Assembly (NCBI GenBank): GCA_001466705.2
Contig: LATX02000024.1
Span: forward strand, 1-64,000
Direction of reading: 5' to 3'
DNA length: 64,000 nucleotides
Origin: Moniliophthora roreri
Taxonomy: Eukaryota; Basidiomycota; Agaricomycetes; Agaricales; Marasmiaceae
Every line of letters starts with the position of its first letter. The first letter of the stretch is position 1. This document shows positions 1-11,411 of this stretch, piece after piece. Both the position numbers and the translations under genes were made by a program. The notes under the pieces are model-generated. The model worked only from the letters and a program-made list of their open reading frames with translations. It was not told the DNA's origin and made no database searches.

Positions 1-1640
1 TTAGAGAAGCGGTAGTACCTTGGAAAGTACGAAGTGCTATACAATATGCTATACAGAGGTGTCTAAGCTGTACTTTCTGACTTATCTATGTATCAGATCC
101 AAAGTGGATTACTCCTGAAACCTGTAGGGAATCTAACTATGGCCCAATGAATGCATTGGCTAGTTAACCAAGCTCTCAGAGTGCTATCAATGGGATTTTA
201 ATTTCTATTTTAACTTTCTATGACATCTGCAAAGTGCAACATGCAGTCAAACAGTATAGAGGTACTTAGAGGAGACATCAAAACAGAAAGACAACTTAGA
301 ACAGAAATGATCAAAGAACAATCATCCTCTGAAGTCAATACATGGATTAAAGTCAAAGCAGACAATCTCTTAATAAAGAGTTCAAAGGCAGTGAAACAAT
401 ATGAAATAAACTAACTAGGTACAAAGCCATCTTGGAAAGAAGGAAATCACTTCTGAAGGACATCCACTACCTACAGACAGATACAACAAGACATATGAAG
501 AATATCTAATGCATAAGAAGTCCTAATTAAGACTGAGCATGCATTGTCAAAGGAGATAGGAACAGTAACAGCATGTTCTGACCTTGGAAACTTTGGCATC
601 TAGACCTCTGCCAATGTGCAGATACTAGCAAGAGAAATGCTGTAAAGAAACAGGACAGATACAGCCACCTGCTTGTAGATACCTGAGTTAGAAAAGAGAA
701 AATACAAATTATAGAGTCCAGAACACCTGGAGAAGTAGATACCCATGCAGATATAGTCAGATACCCTAGTGGCCAGACTCTGTGACATCTGAATATTTCC
801 TCTTTTAGCATCTCAGTCACTTGTTTATTATTTTCTGAATTATCAGACATTATTTATAGTTTTCTGTAGATATATATTCCATGGACCATATAAGGACAGC
901 TAGATATCCATGTATACTCAAGTAACTCTGCCTCCTCTGATTGTGAATACATGACAAGTTTGTTTGGTGTATAAATTTGTGTGCCATTCCAGTTTTGGAG
1001 ATTGGTCCTAAGTGACTCCAGAGAGATAGACATCTGATAATGAACTTGCATTGTAAGAGATAAGAGTAACATCTTGAGTGTGTTGTAGCACTTTTCTAAG
1101 AGACACTTTACACCAAGAAGAAGCCTTGGGCACTTGGAGTGTGGCCTGTGTTGAGTATCAGGTTGTGACACACTTAGAGTCTTAGCAAGGGGTATGCCTG
1201 TGCTGAGCTCTTTGTAGAAACTGGTCTAGGACCTTTTCCAGTACACTGTGTGCTGTAGTTGTCTTAAAGAAGTCTTGAACTCTGTAGGGTCAGACTATAT
1301 CAGCTATTGAGTCTTTGTACAGGACTGTAGCTCTTGTGTTTGTGCGTTGCACACTGTGGTCTTTGTGTTTTGTGTGTGTGTGTTTGTGAAATAAACCCAT
1401 TTTAAACCCATCTATACTCCTTTGGAGGTGAACCATTTGAAGTAGAGCACTTCAATAAGAGAGAATTAATATAACTAAGAGCTTGGTTGGCATTCTAAGT
1501 GTGGCAACTCTGATCATGCTGATCCACACTTGCACAACAACTTGAGATAGAACTTTTGGAGGTTATCTTTTGGGTAGTTTTCCATTAGTCTTATCTTAGA
1601 CAAATTATTGGACCACAACTTTCCCACCCATCTTATACCT
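1..1640 (-). repeat. AT-rich interspersed repeat, copy 1
   Basis: The first 850 bases recur, diverged, from about 1985, and the 850-1620 part recurs inverted at 7036-7800 and 8910-9670. Read on the minus strand, the conserved unit starts near TGTCTAAGATAAG (about 1610) and runs to about 850, followed by a second non-coding-looking block down to position 1. The unit of about 770 bp, present in several copies and both orientations, resembles the LTR plus leader of a degenerate or non-autonomous retroelement. I saw no protease, RT or integrase motif, and the open frames are short. The superfamily is not assigned. Confidence 0.6.
1363..1388. repeat. GT-rich microsatellite
   Basis: A short imperfect (TG)n run inside the AT-rich repeat. 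The matching place in the inverted copies (about 7285 and 9160) carries the complementary CA-rich run. Confidence 0.7.
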
Positions 1641-1984
1641 TCTGTATAAGGAAAAAACCAGCAGAAGAAGATGAATCCTTGTAAACTTAGACTCATAATG
1701 ACGAAGATGGTATGGAAGAAGTATCCATAGGACAGCAGAAGGATGATGTGCACTGCTGAGATGATGAAGAAATAGAGATAGAATTCAATCACAGCAGGAA
1801 GAAACTATAGCACAGCATTTAGCCTGTCAGAGAACAGGTTCAGTCTAATGATGAGGATGTCAATCAGAAAGGCATGTTAATATGGCAAATCTAGAAAAGA
1901 TCCAATTTTATTTGATTTACACTACTTGTAATGAAGAACACTTCAATAATGGGTAATAAGGACTAGAGTGAGCCCAGTCTGCTA

Positions 1985-3130
1985 GTCATTGTCTTAGGGA
2001 AGCTATAGTACATTGAACAGTACAAAGAACTATATAATATGCTATATAGAGGTGTCTAAGCTGTACTTTCTGACTTATCTATGTATCAGATCCAAAGCAG
2101 ATTACTTCTGAAACCTGTAGGGTACCTAACTATGCCCATATGAATGCATTAGCTAGTTAACCAAGCTCTCGAAAGTGCTATCAATAGGAATACAAGCCAG
2201 ATATAGAGGTACTTAAAGAAGACATCAAACAGAAAGACAACCTAGAAAGGAATGGTCAGAGAATGATCATCTATGCAGATCAAAGTCAAAGCAGATGATC
2301 TCTTAATAAAGAGGTCAAAAGCAGCAAAGCTATATGAAATAACCTAACAAAGTGCAAAGTAACTTCAGAAAGAAGGAAACCACTTCCAAAGGCATGCAGC
2401 TACTTACAGATAGATACAAAAAGATATACAATGAATATCTAATGCATGCAAAGTCCTAGATAAGACTAAGAATGCATTGTTGAAGGAGATAGGAATAGTA
2501 ACACTGTGTTCTGACCTTAGAAGCTTTGGCATCTGGGAATCTGCTGACATGCAGATGCTGGAAAGAGGAATGCTGTAAAAAGACAGGATGGATGTGCCCA
2601 TCCATTCATAGATACCCAACATAGAAAAGAGAAAATCAAATTTTTAGAGCCTAGAACACCTGGAAAGTAGATACCCACACAGATACAGTCAGATACCCTA
2701 GTGGCCAGACTCTGTGACACCTGAATATTCCCTCTTTTAGCATCTCAGTCACTTGTTTATTATTTCTTGAATTATCAGACAGTATTTATAATTTCCTACA
2801 GATACATTCTATGGACAGTATATAAGAACAGCTAGATATTTGTACATACTCAAGTAACTCTGCCCCCTCTGATTGTGAATACATGAAGAGTTTGTTTGGT
2901 GTATAACTTTGTGTGCCATTCCAGTTTTGCTTCATCACTACAGGCCCTGGAGATTGGTTCTGAGTGACTCTAGAAATAGACATCTGGCTAGGAGTTTTGT
3001 TGGCATTCTAAGTGTGGCGACTCTGATCATATCAATCCACACTTGCAACAACAACCTGAGTTAGACTTTTGGAGAATATCTTTTGGTAGTTTTTCACTGG
3101 TCTTATCTTAGCCAAATTAGCATGTTAGAT
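1985..3130 (-). repeat. AT-rich interspersed repeat, copy 2 (internally deleted)
   Basis: Direct repeat of copy 1 about 1.93-1.99 kb downstream. Matching landmarks include the shared stretch around TTATCTATGTATCAGATCC (about 80 and 2080) and CATCTCAGTCACTTG (about 805 and 2745). Near 2985 the sequence jumps from the part matching about 1030 to the part matching about 1480, so roughly 450 bp of the unit seen in copy 1 is missing. Non-coding as far as can be seen. Confidence 0.6.
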
Positions 3131-3165
3131 TTACTCATGCCCAATGTGTCCACATTGTTGACATC

Positions 3166-3555
3166 ATGTTTCTTATCCCTCAGCCAAACAACTATGGTAT
3201 TGAGCTTGATAAATCACTGATTGTTACCAGTGACACAAGTTTTGCTATATTAAAGAACATGGTTCCTGAAGTTATGGACATTCATCCCAAGAATCTCATC
3301 CTTGTATGCAGGCTCAGCTTCCAACTTGCAAAAGACATGAGTTACCACATGGTTTCTAATGATGCCAATCTTGCAGAAATCATGAGTATCAGGAAAGCTA
3401 GCATTGCTGCTGCCACTACCTTCAAAGTGAAAGATAAGAGGCCTTTCACAGTTCAGGTCAAGAATCTGAATATGAGCCCTGCTCTGCCTTTTATAATTTT
3501 AAAGCAGACTAAGATAACTGTAAGTAAACATTTCTGGAGCAATGTTATCATCTAA
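3166..3555 (+). CDS. Hypothetical ORF, 129 aa, in transposon-rich DNA
   Basis: An open frame of 129 codons with ordinary amino-acid composition and no motif I recognise. It lacks a signal peptide or membrane segment and is followed by a Ser/Asp/Glu-rich stretch in a different frame (about 3570-3650). It lies between AT-rich repeats and a MITE, so it may be a fragment of a transposon-borne or decayed gene. Whether it is a start-to-stop gene or an exon is not clear. No function is proposed. Confidence 0.3.
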   Translation: MFLIPQPNNYGIELDKSLIVTSDTSFAILKNMVPEVMDIHPKNLILVCRLSFQLAKDMSYHMVSNDANLAEIMSIRKASIAAATTFKVKDKRPFTVQVKNLNMSPALPFIILKQTKITVSKHFWSNVII

Positions 3556-3997
3556 CAGCCCCTTTCTCCAGATGACTGAAGATAGTGAAAAATCAGACAG
3601 AGATTCATATGAGTCTTCAAAGAAAGACTTAAGTGTTGCCAAGATGTCTGTCACTTAGGTAAACACTAAGTCATGGAGAAAAACAAGTGTTATACCCACC
3701 AGAGACACTGTGATAAATCCTCAGAGCCACATGTCCCACTCAGTGCTCAGCATCTTTCTATATGGGCTATGATTATTGTATATTGGCAATTTTCATTAGG
3801 AATCCTTTTGCTAACTGCTCTACAGAAGGGTAGCAATTACAAGTCATTCACTATTCTGCTCCAGCACTTCATCATTGGGATGCCCTACCACAGACCTGAC
3901 ACACTCCCACAGAGGCAAAGCCAGAAGCATAGGAATCAGAATGGTCAACTGTAAATGCATCCACTTTTTAACCTCCCCTCATACTACCACCAATTTA

Positions 3998-4270
3998 CAG
4001 TAGCAGCCAAAAAGTTTGCACTACTAAAAAAGGAAATTTGTTCACATTTGCCCAAAATCAATGAATGTTGAATGAAGACCCTTTATAGAAAAAGCTTTTT
4101 CACTGATTTTCTGTGCCCAATCATAACCATTGCACTCAGTCTACTATGAGAAGCAAAAAAATTGAGAAAATGAAGTATTTAAGTGGCCATTTGAAAGGGT
4201 GTTTTATGTTCCCTACAGTAATGGGAATAATTTTCCCAATATGGCATTGTAAACTTTTTGGCTGCTACTG
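3998..4270. mobile_element. Tc1/mariner-type MITE, 273 bp
   Basis: Perfect 20-bp terminal inverted repeats CAGTAGCAGCCAAAAAGTTT open and close the element (3998-4017 and 4251-4270). Each end is flanked by a TA dinucleotide (3996-3997 and 4271-4272), the usual target duplication of the Tc1/mariner superfamily. The CAGT...GCCAAAAAG pattern resembles Tc1-type ends. The interior is too short for a transposase, so this is a non-autonomous element. A proline/tyrosine-rich coding-like stretch lies on each side, but removing the element and one TA does not put the two in one frame. Confidence 0.85.
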
Positions 4271-4285
4271 TATAGTGCCCTGAGC

Positions 4286-4444
4286 ATGCCATATCTCCCT
4301 ATATACCCTCCTTCAGCTCCATACCCAAACATGTATGGCAATTACTACCTCTATTCTCCTCTAACACATTATATTCCTTCTATGCCACCCACTACTTATC
4401 CCACTTGCCCATTGGACATGGCACCAAATTATGAATACTACTGA
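4286..4444 (+). CDS. Short Pro/Tyr-rich ORF, 52 aa, possibly the tail of a disrupted gene
   Basis: ATG at 4286, TGA at 4442-4444. The peptide is strikingly rich in proline and tyrosine (for example MPYLPIYPPSAPYP near its start), as in low-complexity C-terminal tails. It begins 16 bases after the MITE. A similar composition (LPSYYHQF) occurs just before the MITE in another frame, which suggests an older coding region decayed around the insertion. No known family recognised. Confidence 0.25.
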   Translation: MPYLPIYPPSAPYPNMYGNYYLYSPLTHYIPSMPPTTYPTCPLDMAPNYEYY

Positions 4445-4603
4445 ATCACTCCACATTATGAGAGACCCACATTAGCAAAATCTGGAGAGTGGTATAGCGG
4501 GTTAGCAGGGGAAACAATGCCTGATACACATTATCTACAAGTCCATTAGTGTTGTAATCACATATATAAATCCCTGTTGCCATACCTTAAGAATACAATG
4601 TGT

Positions 4604-4706
4604 GTTATAACCCCCCATGACCGTTAATGAAGGTTATAACCATGAATATAACTCCAGTCATAAACAGGGTTATAACCTCTTGTAACTGCCACAACAGGTT
4701 ATAACC
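4604..4706. repeat. Cluster of GGTTATAACC palindromes
   Basis: Three perfect copies of the self-complementary 10-mer GGTTATAACC lie at 4632-4641, 4668-4677 and 4697-4706, preceded by a nine-base version at 4604-4612. Further TATAAC-like words continue to about 4735 and reappear, imperfectly, at about 6080-6190. No coding frame explains this. It could be a binding-site array or the subterminal repeats of an unrecognised element. Confidence 0.6.
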
Positions 4707-4749
4707 CTGCAGAACTGTCACTAATAAATATAACACCTGAACCTTGTTA

Positions 4750-6507
4750 CAAGGTCTCAGAACAGTTTCTACAAAATATATCAAGTTCTGTAAGTTAAAA
4801 CCAGAAGCATATCCTATATCCCAGTGATCCACACACCTCTATTTACCAGCAGATTTGCCCAAAAACACTGCAAGACTGACACTCCAACTCAAATCCAAGT
4901 GATTATGCATTATGATTAGGTATATTGATGGGAACAGTCAATGTCGCTGAAAAGTTGGACATGTGGGATCTGAGATTCAGAGCATTGGACCCAGCTACCA
5001 GCCTCCTCAGAGTTGATTGAAAAACACAACATTGCTTTTTGACCAGCTTTCACTCACTCAAGACTGTTCAAGTACCCAACACCTCCAATGCCCTTGATGA
5101 CAAAAAGACACCCTATGTTCAAAACCCTAAACTCTGACCAGCCCTAAACTGGTCCATGTGTGCCCTCAATTCTCACAAAAAGACTGTCTTAGAATTCTGA
5201 ACCCCCCAACTTTCCTTTCTTCCCTTCCACCATCTCCCCCTCTCCCTATCTTACACCCACCTGCACACATGCACTCCTGTGCCTCAATATTCACTCATTA
5301 TGACTTATTTGAGGTGTGTTAATGTGTCTATTTCAAACACTCACCTGAATCCTAACCTAAATGCCCTTTTTCCCCTGCCATGTCTACAGATCTAGACATC
5401 TACTTCTCACATGTTCATAACAACACAAACCTGTTGCTTTTGGTATGTAATTCCCACTATGTACTCTTCAGAAGCTGATGCTAGGTTCCATTTGGCACAT
5501 AGGATGGCAGGTCAAGCTGCTGAGTCTGATGTGGGACATTAGATGGCTCAAGGTATGCAATTGACTCTGCTTTAATGCCCAATGTCATTTTCCACTAACC
5601 TTTAAGTTCTTAGCCCTCCTAAACCCTCACACTCAGCACCCAATGTTTCCAATCACTGCTACTTGATAATTCATCCTCCACTATCACACAGCCACATATC
5701 TCCCATGTCAACTCGCCAACTCACCACAGGTATAGTTCCAGCAGCATATCTCTATGTCTATCCCAGCTTATATTGACCTAGGGCCACCTACCCTCCCACA
5801 TTCTTATAGCCTAGATGCTGATATGTCTTCTCTTGTTCATTGCCAACTGTAAGATGTACTTCAAGGTGGGCTTGCAGTAGATTCAGGTAGTATGGGTGTT
5901 TTTCATGTAGGTTGTATGGTAGTCTCTCATGTATGTAAATCAAAAGTACTTTTCCAAAATAGTGTTATATCATCTGAAATACACTGTGATAAATGGTTCA
6001 TGAGATAACATCTATTCCTAGTAATAATCCTGGGGTTCCATGGTAAGCCTTGTTACTAGTTCTTACTTCCATGACCCACTATAATGGTCCAAAACCTGCC
6101 ATAACCCATGTTACTCATTATAAGCCATGTAACCTGGTATAACTCTTTAAAACCAGTTGTAAGTCTCAAGACTTGCTGTATTACATGGTATATGTCATAT
6201 TCTCTGCTTCTTGTCCTATTATCCTTCACCTGTTATATTTCCAGCAACTTATTGCAATCCTTGAGACCATTGGTGCCAGGTATTGGGTGCTATATTATGC
6301 TGGAGATTGATTATGATTGTGGCTGTAATCAGTGGTGACCTTAATAGGGGATTGTCACCAATCTCAAGGGTCAGTACTTAGTTATGACTCTCTCTGGATT
6401 TTACTGATGCACAAGGCCCTATAGCTATCCATCACTCTATCATAGGCAGCATTATGAGCCTTACTCCTCAGTAAGGCATTGCCAATCATACAGTCCATCT
6501 CAGAGAC
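4750..6507. other. AT-rich stretch without a recognisable gene
   Basis: Both strands were read. Only short open frames without recognisable motifs occur. Loose TATAAC/GTTATA words recur at about 6080-6190. Nothing else can be supported here. Confidence 0.5.
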
Positions 6508-7035
6508 AGTCATAGGGCTATTATACTCCAAATTGGGACTGCTGATACATACTTCAAACCCCTCCACAAGAACACCAGTACTTGGGGTCACAGAAAGTCA
6601 TGGTCATATCTAATTTTTGTTTGTGTTTCCCTACTCCCATCCAGCTTGTTACTATTTGTTTTCAAGGCATAAACTCTTCTGAAGGAATAATATATTCATG
6701 TGAGATCAGAACCTTGCTTAACTTACCCTCATCTGCCAGGACAGCCTCAAGAAAATTATGGTGCTGGGACCATGACTTTCTGTAGCCCCAAGTATGCATC
6801 ATTTTATGAGCATCAACAAGCACCATATACACCATCTCAGGGAGCAAGCACCCTCACTGTAGCATACTAGGCTTCATGTCTTCTCCTGTTGTTTGGTATA
6901 TCCTGAGGATCATTCATTGTGAAGATAGGCTGACACCAGTGAGAGTAAATATTTCAGCTGGATTCTTGAAGGATAATGCTATGCAAACAACAGTCCAATA
7001 CAGGGCTTCAGGAATAAGGATACCTGTTACAAACA

Positions 7036-7800
7036 GCTTATCCTATGGACATGATAATTTGTCTAAGATAAGACTAGTGGAAAACTACCCAAAAGATAAC
7101 CTCCAAGAGCTCTATCTCAAGTTGTTGTGCAAGTGTGGATCAACATGATCAGAGTTGCTGCACTTAGAATGCCAACAAAACTCTTAGCTAGGTTGATTCT
7201 CTCTTATTGAAGTGTTCTACTTCATAGTGTTCACCTCCAAAGGAGTATAGAAGGGTTTTTATATGGTTTATATCCAAACACACAAACACACACACAAGAA
7301 CACAGTGCACCAAGCACAAACACAAGAGCTACAGTCCTATACAAAGACTCAATAGCTAATATAGTCTGACCCTACAGAGTTCAAGACTTCTTTAAGACAA
7401 CTACAGCATACAGCATACTGGAAAAGGTCCTAGACCAATTTCTACAAAGAGTTCAGCACAGGCACACCCCTTGCTAAGACTCTAAGTGTGTCACAACCTG
7501 ATACCCAACACAGGCCACACTCCAAGTGCCCAAGGCTTCTTCTTGGTGTAAAGTGTCTCTTAGAAAAGTGCCAAGCACACTAAAGATGTTACTCTTTGTC
7601 TCTTACAATGCAAGTTCATTATCAGATTTCTATCTCTCTGGAGTCACTCAGGACCAATCTCCAGGGCCTGAAGTGAGAAAGCAAAACTGGAATGGCACAC
7701 ACAATTATACACCAAACAAACTTGTCATGTATTCACAATCAGAGGGGGCAGAGTTACTTGAGTATATACAAATATCTAGCTGTCCTTATATATAGTCCAC
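7036..7800 (+). repeat. AT-rich interspersed repeat, copy 3 (inverted relative to copies 1 and 2)
   Basis: Plus-strand counterpart of 1620-850: it starts near TTTGTCTAAGATAAGAC and carries the same landmarks in the same order. It is cut at its right end by the start of a gypsy LTR at 7809, so the gypsy sequence sits inside this repeat. Confidence 0.65.
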
Positions 7801-7808
7801 AGAATATA

Positions 7809-8381
7809 TGTTACGTTACTTGCGCAGCAACGACAACAACCTCAACAACCACTATGACGTAGCGGCGCTTAGGTTAACAAAAAGGGCAAGTTCGAGTTTG
7901 AGTTCTTCAGCTAGCGCTAAAGTCCTCAGAGTTCGGTCGAGATGAGCAAGATGTCCAAAAGGTTAACTAGGTCAAGCTGAGGTAGCTTAGACCTGCAAAC
8001 TATCTACTTATACAACGATTGTAGTCTACTAGTTGCATACAAACTGCAAGGTCGACATCGTTTGTTTAGTAAACAGAGTGTCCCTTTGTCGTTATGATAA
8101 ATAGGAACATGACATCGAAAGTGATGTCGAGGAAGTAAAAATAAATATTATAATACAATAAGCGACGTCAGAAGTGACATCGCATCATTAAAAGAAAGAG
8201 AAAGAAACGAATAGAATAACGATATCATCTCGATGTCATTGCTGACGTAGTGATGACATCTTAAATAAGAAGATAGGCATGAAGTCGGAAAAGGGGGCTG
8301 GGAATGTGGATGTGTCCAGATGTCAATGAGAAGCATAGGTAGAAAGGAGAAAACTAGCGCTTGAGAGCGCTAAAGTGTCAA
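7809..8381 (-). repeat. Gypsy LTR, truncated at the N
   Basis: Begins TGTTACGTTACTTGCGCAGC and matches the complete LTR at 9676-10301 up to the N at 8382. The last ~50 bases of the LTR are missing. The self-priming complement AGGTCAAGCTGA is at 7969-7980. Strand is given for the sense of the element family. Confidence 0.85.
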
Positions 8382-8382
8382 N
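8382..8382. other. Assembly junction (single N)
   Basis: The sequence left of the N is inside an LTR. The sequence right of it restarts at the equivalent of 6508. This marks an unresolved join, not biology. Confidence 0.85.
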
Positions 8383-10249
8383 GTCATAGGGCTATTATAC
8401 TCCAAATTGGGACTGCTGATACATACTTCAAACCCCTCCACAAGAACACCAGTACTTGGGGTCACAGAAAGTCATGGTCATATCTAATTTTTGTTTGTGT
8501 TTCCCTACTCCCATCCAGCTTGTTACTATTTGTTTTCAAGGCATAAACTCTTCTGAAGGAATAATATATTCATGTGAGATCAGAACCTTGCTTAACTTAC
8601 CCTCATCTGCCAGGACAGCCTCAAGAAAATTATGGTGCTGGGACCATGACTTTCTGTAGCCCCAAGTATGCATCATTTTATGAGCATCAACAAGCACCAT
8701 ATACACCATCTCAGGGAGCAAGCACCCTCACTGTAGCATACTAGGCTTCATGTCTTCTCCTGTTGTTTGGTATATCCTGAGGATCATTCATTGTGAAGAT
8801 AGGCTGACACCAGTGAGAGTAAATATTTCAGCTGGATTCTTGAAGGATAATGCTATGCAAACAACAGTCCAATACAGGGCTTCAGGAATAAGGATACCTG
8901 TTACAAACAGCTTATCCTATGGACATGATAATTTGTCTAAGATAAGACTAGTGGAAAACTACCCAAAAGATAACCTCCAAGAGCTCTATCTCAAGTTGTT
9001 GTGCAAGTGTGGATCAACATGATCAGAGTTGCTGCACTTAGAATGCCAACAAAACTCTTAGCTAGGTTGATTCTCTCTTATTGAAGTGTTCTACTTCATA
9101 GTGTTCACCTCCAAAGGAGTATAGAAGGGTTTTTATAGGGTTTATATCCAAACACACAAACACACACACAAGAACACAGTGCACCAAGCACAAAACACAA
9201 GAGCTACAGTCCCACCAAAAGACTTGGTAGCTAATATAGTCTGACCCTACAGAGTTCAAGACTTCTTTAAGACAACTACAGCATACAGCATACTGGAAAA
9301 GGTCCTAGACCAATTTCTACAAAGAGTTCCACACCCCTTGCTAAGACTCTAAGTGTGTCACAACCTGATACCCAACACAGGCCACACTCCAAGTGCCCAA
9401 GGCTTCTTCTTGGTGTAAAGTGTCTCTTAGAAAAGTGCCAAGCACACTAAAGATGTTACTCTTTGTCTCTTACAATGCAAGTTCATTATCAGATTTCTAT
9501 CTCTCTGGAGTCACTCAGGACCAATCTCCAGGGCCTGAAGTGAGAAAGCAAAACTGGAATGGCACACACAATTATACACCAAACAAACTTGTCATGTATT
9601 CACAATCAGAGGGGGCAGAGTTACTTGAGTATATACAAATATCTAGCTGTCCTTATATATAGTCCACAGAATATATGTTACGTTACTTGCGCAGCAACGA
9701 CAACAACCTCAACAACCACTATGACGTAGCGGCGCTTAGGTTAACAAAAAGGGCAAGTTCGAGTTTGAGTTCTTCAGCTAGCGCTAAAGTCCTCAGAGTT
9801 CGGTCGAGATGAGCAAGATGTCCAAAAGGTTAACTAGGTCAAGCTGAGGTAGCTTAGACCTGCAAACTATCTACTTATACAACGATTGTAGTCTACTAGT
9901 TGCATACAAACTGCAAGGTCGACATCGTTTGTTTAGTAAACAGAGTGTCCCTTTGTCGTTATGATAAATAGGAACATGACATCGAAAGTGATGTCGAGGA
10001 AGTAAAAATAAATATTATAATACAATAAGCGACGTCAGAAGTGACATCGCATCATTAAAAGAAAGAGAAAGAAACGAATAGAATAACGATATCATCTCGA
10101 TGTCATTGCTGACGTAGTGATGACATCTTAAATAAGAAGATAGGCATGAAGTCGGAAAAGGGGGCTGGGAATGTGGATGTGTCCAGATGTCAATGAGAAG
10201 CATAGGTAAAAAAGAGAAAACTAGCGCTTGAAAGCGCTAAAGTGTCAAA
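8383..10249. repeat. Second copy of the 1.87-kb tandem duplication
   Basis: Counterpart of 6508-8381. Unlike the first copy it continues through the end of the LTR into gypsy internal sequence. It includes the fourth copy of the AT-rich repeat (about 8910-9670). Confidence 0.8.
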
Positions 10250-10301
10250 GCAAGAAATAGGAAAAGAGAAAAAGATTGTCTGTTCATGTCTGACTGTAAC
10301 A
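9676..10301 (-). repeat. Gypsy LTR (3' LTR of the left-hand element), 626 bp
   Basis: Starts TG and ends CA, with the short inverted ends TGTTAC/GTAACA. The gypsy coding sequence on its right runs on the minus strand, so this is a 3' LTR. Directly beside it (10302 onward), read on the minus strand, is the purine-rich AGACGGGGGTAA, a polypurine tract as expected. A TATA-like box and the self-priming complement (9836-9847) lie inside. Its sequence variant matches the LTR at 26932 better than the one at 19237. Confidence 0.9.
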
Positions 10302-10324
10302 TTACCCCCGTCTTACCTTCGAAC

Positions 10325-11369
10325 TTACACGTTCGAAGCGATTGGCTGTCCTTCCACTAACCACTCGCCTCCCCATTGCGCTTCTCTTACCACCGTTTCT
10401 CTATCTATCCGCCTAAAAATCCTTGGTCCTTCTGGAGAACCCATGTCGACGACGATCCCGTCCCCTAGCAGTGGATCTCGTGGTCTCTCACTGCTCTCCA
10501 TTCCCGTAGTCGGCATTGTCCCACGTGGTATCATGTCTCCAATCGTCGTCAAGAGTCGATGTACCGCCGGTATCGTTTCGTCCCGCAGTTCTCGTAGACC
10601 TTCTTCTGTCCCTACAATGTCCAGGGAGATGGCCAGCTTTATGAGTGTTGCAAACCGGGCAGACATAGTCCAGACAGTCGACGGCGCAGTGTTCTCCCAA
10701 TTTACACACAGGACACTCAACTCTTGGTGAACCTCGTCGAGCAGTGCCGTAGTATGCATTATAGGACTGCTTGATCTGGCTTCGGTTTGCGAATCCCTGT
10801 CGTCCGGTTCCGCGTCCTCGTCGTCCCACACCGATACGGTAGGGACGTTGGGTGTCTGGGTTGATTGGGACAATGGGGGAGGGGAGGCGTAAGGGGTCCG
10901 GGAGTTCTGGAGAAAGCCTTGCTGCGTTATAGGTCTCCCTGGAAGGTTCGGTTGCATTGGAAGGGGAGGTGGGGAGTTCATGGCTGGGAGACATTGCGGG
11001 CGGGGTGGTAGGAGGGGAGACAATAGGGAATTTTGCCGCTCTTCCGCTGATGTCGGAGACATCCAAGTCATCGTCTCGGGTGTCGTCTGTAATGGGGAAT
11101 GAATCGGAGTAGAGAAGGGTTCGCTCGTTGGGAGGTAGGGCGCCGACGGCTCCCAAGGGTGTGTGATTTGTTCTGGTGGTGGACGTGTCCATTCGCTCGG
11201 GNGCAGTCGCCAATTCCTCTTCGTAATGTTCGCAGTTCATGAGGTAGAGAAGTTCGAACGTCGAGGGATGGAAAGGTTCGGTGTGGACCGCATCGTCTGG
11301 GAAGACTTGATGTGGAGGATTGAAAGGAGGTAGGCCAGTTCGGACGGAAGGGTTGGTATAAGAAGACAT
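10325..11369 (-). pseudogene. Gypsy third ORF, copy 1 (broken by an N and a missing 366 bp)
   Basis: Homologue of the ORF at 19883-21292. The N-terminal part (11369-11203) and the C-terminal part (11201-10325) are both present. Compared with the other copy, 366 bases (equivalent to 20760-21125) are absent at the N. As in the other copy, two frames are open over the last ~700 bases. One ends at 10325. The other ends at 10488 and encodes paired Cys/His motifs (CPVCKLGEHC and CPVCNTHKAGHLPGHC). Most differences between the two copies are conservative in both frames. Whether the gap is a deletion or an assembly collapse cannot be told. Confidence 0.7.
11202..11202. other. Assembly junction (single N)
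   Basis: Lies inside the gypsy third ORF and stands in place of 366 bases present in the other copy. Confidence 0.85.
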
Positions 11370-11411
11370 GTTTCGGTTGGAATGATGGTCTAACGCAAAT
11401 TGTACTTGATT

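Larger units (their letters stand above)
6508..8381. repeat. First copy of a 1.87-kb tandem duplication
   Basis: This block is repeated almost exactly at 8383-10249 (offset 1874 at the left, 1867 further right). It contains unique-looking sequence, an AT-rich repeat copy and the first 573 bases of a gypsy LTR, and stops at the N at 8382. The copies differ by several substitutions and small deletions (for example near 7340 versus 9210), so they are not byte-identical. They could be two alleles laid end to end, or a real duplication. Confidence 0.8.

Noticed and set aside
527..850. A copia-like gag start on the minus strand (MSDNSENNKQ)
   Set aside because: The frame degenerates at once and no gag, protease or RT motif follows; kept only as a repeat.
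3990..4300. MITE excision restoring an open frame across 3960-4440
   Set aside because: With one TA kept, the join reads into a stop after a few codons; the two Pro/Tyr-rich parts are in different frames.
10242..10730. A plus-strand 162-codon frame beside the LTR
   Set aside because: Antisense of the gypsy third ORF; no independent support.
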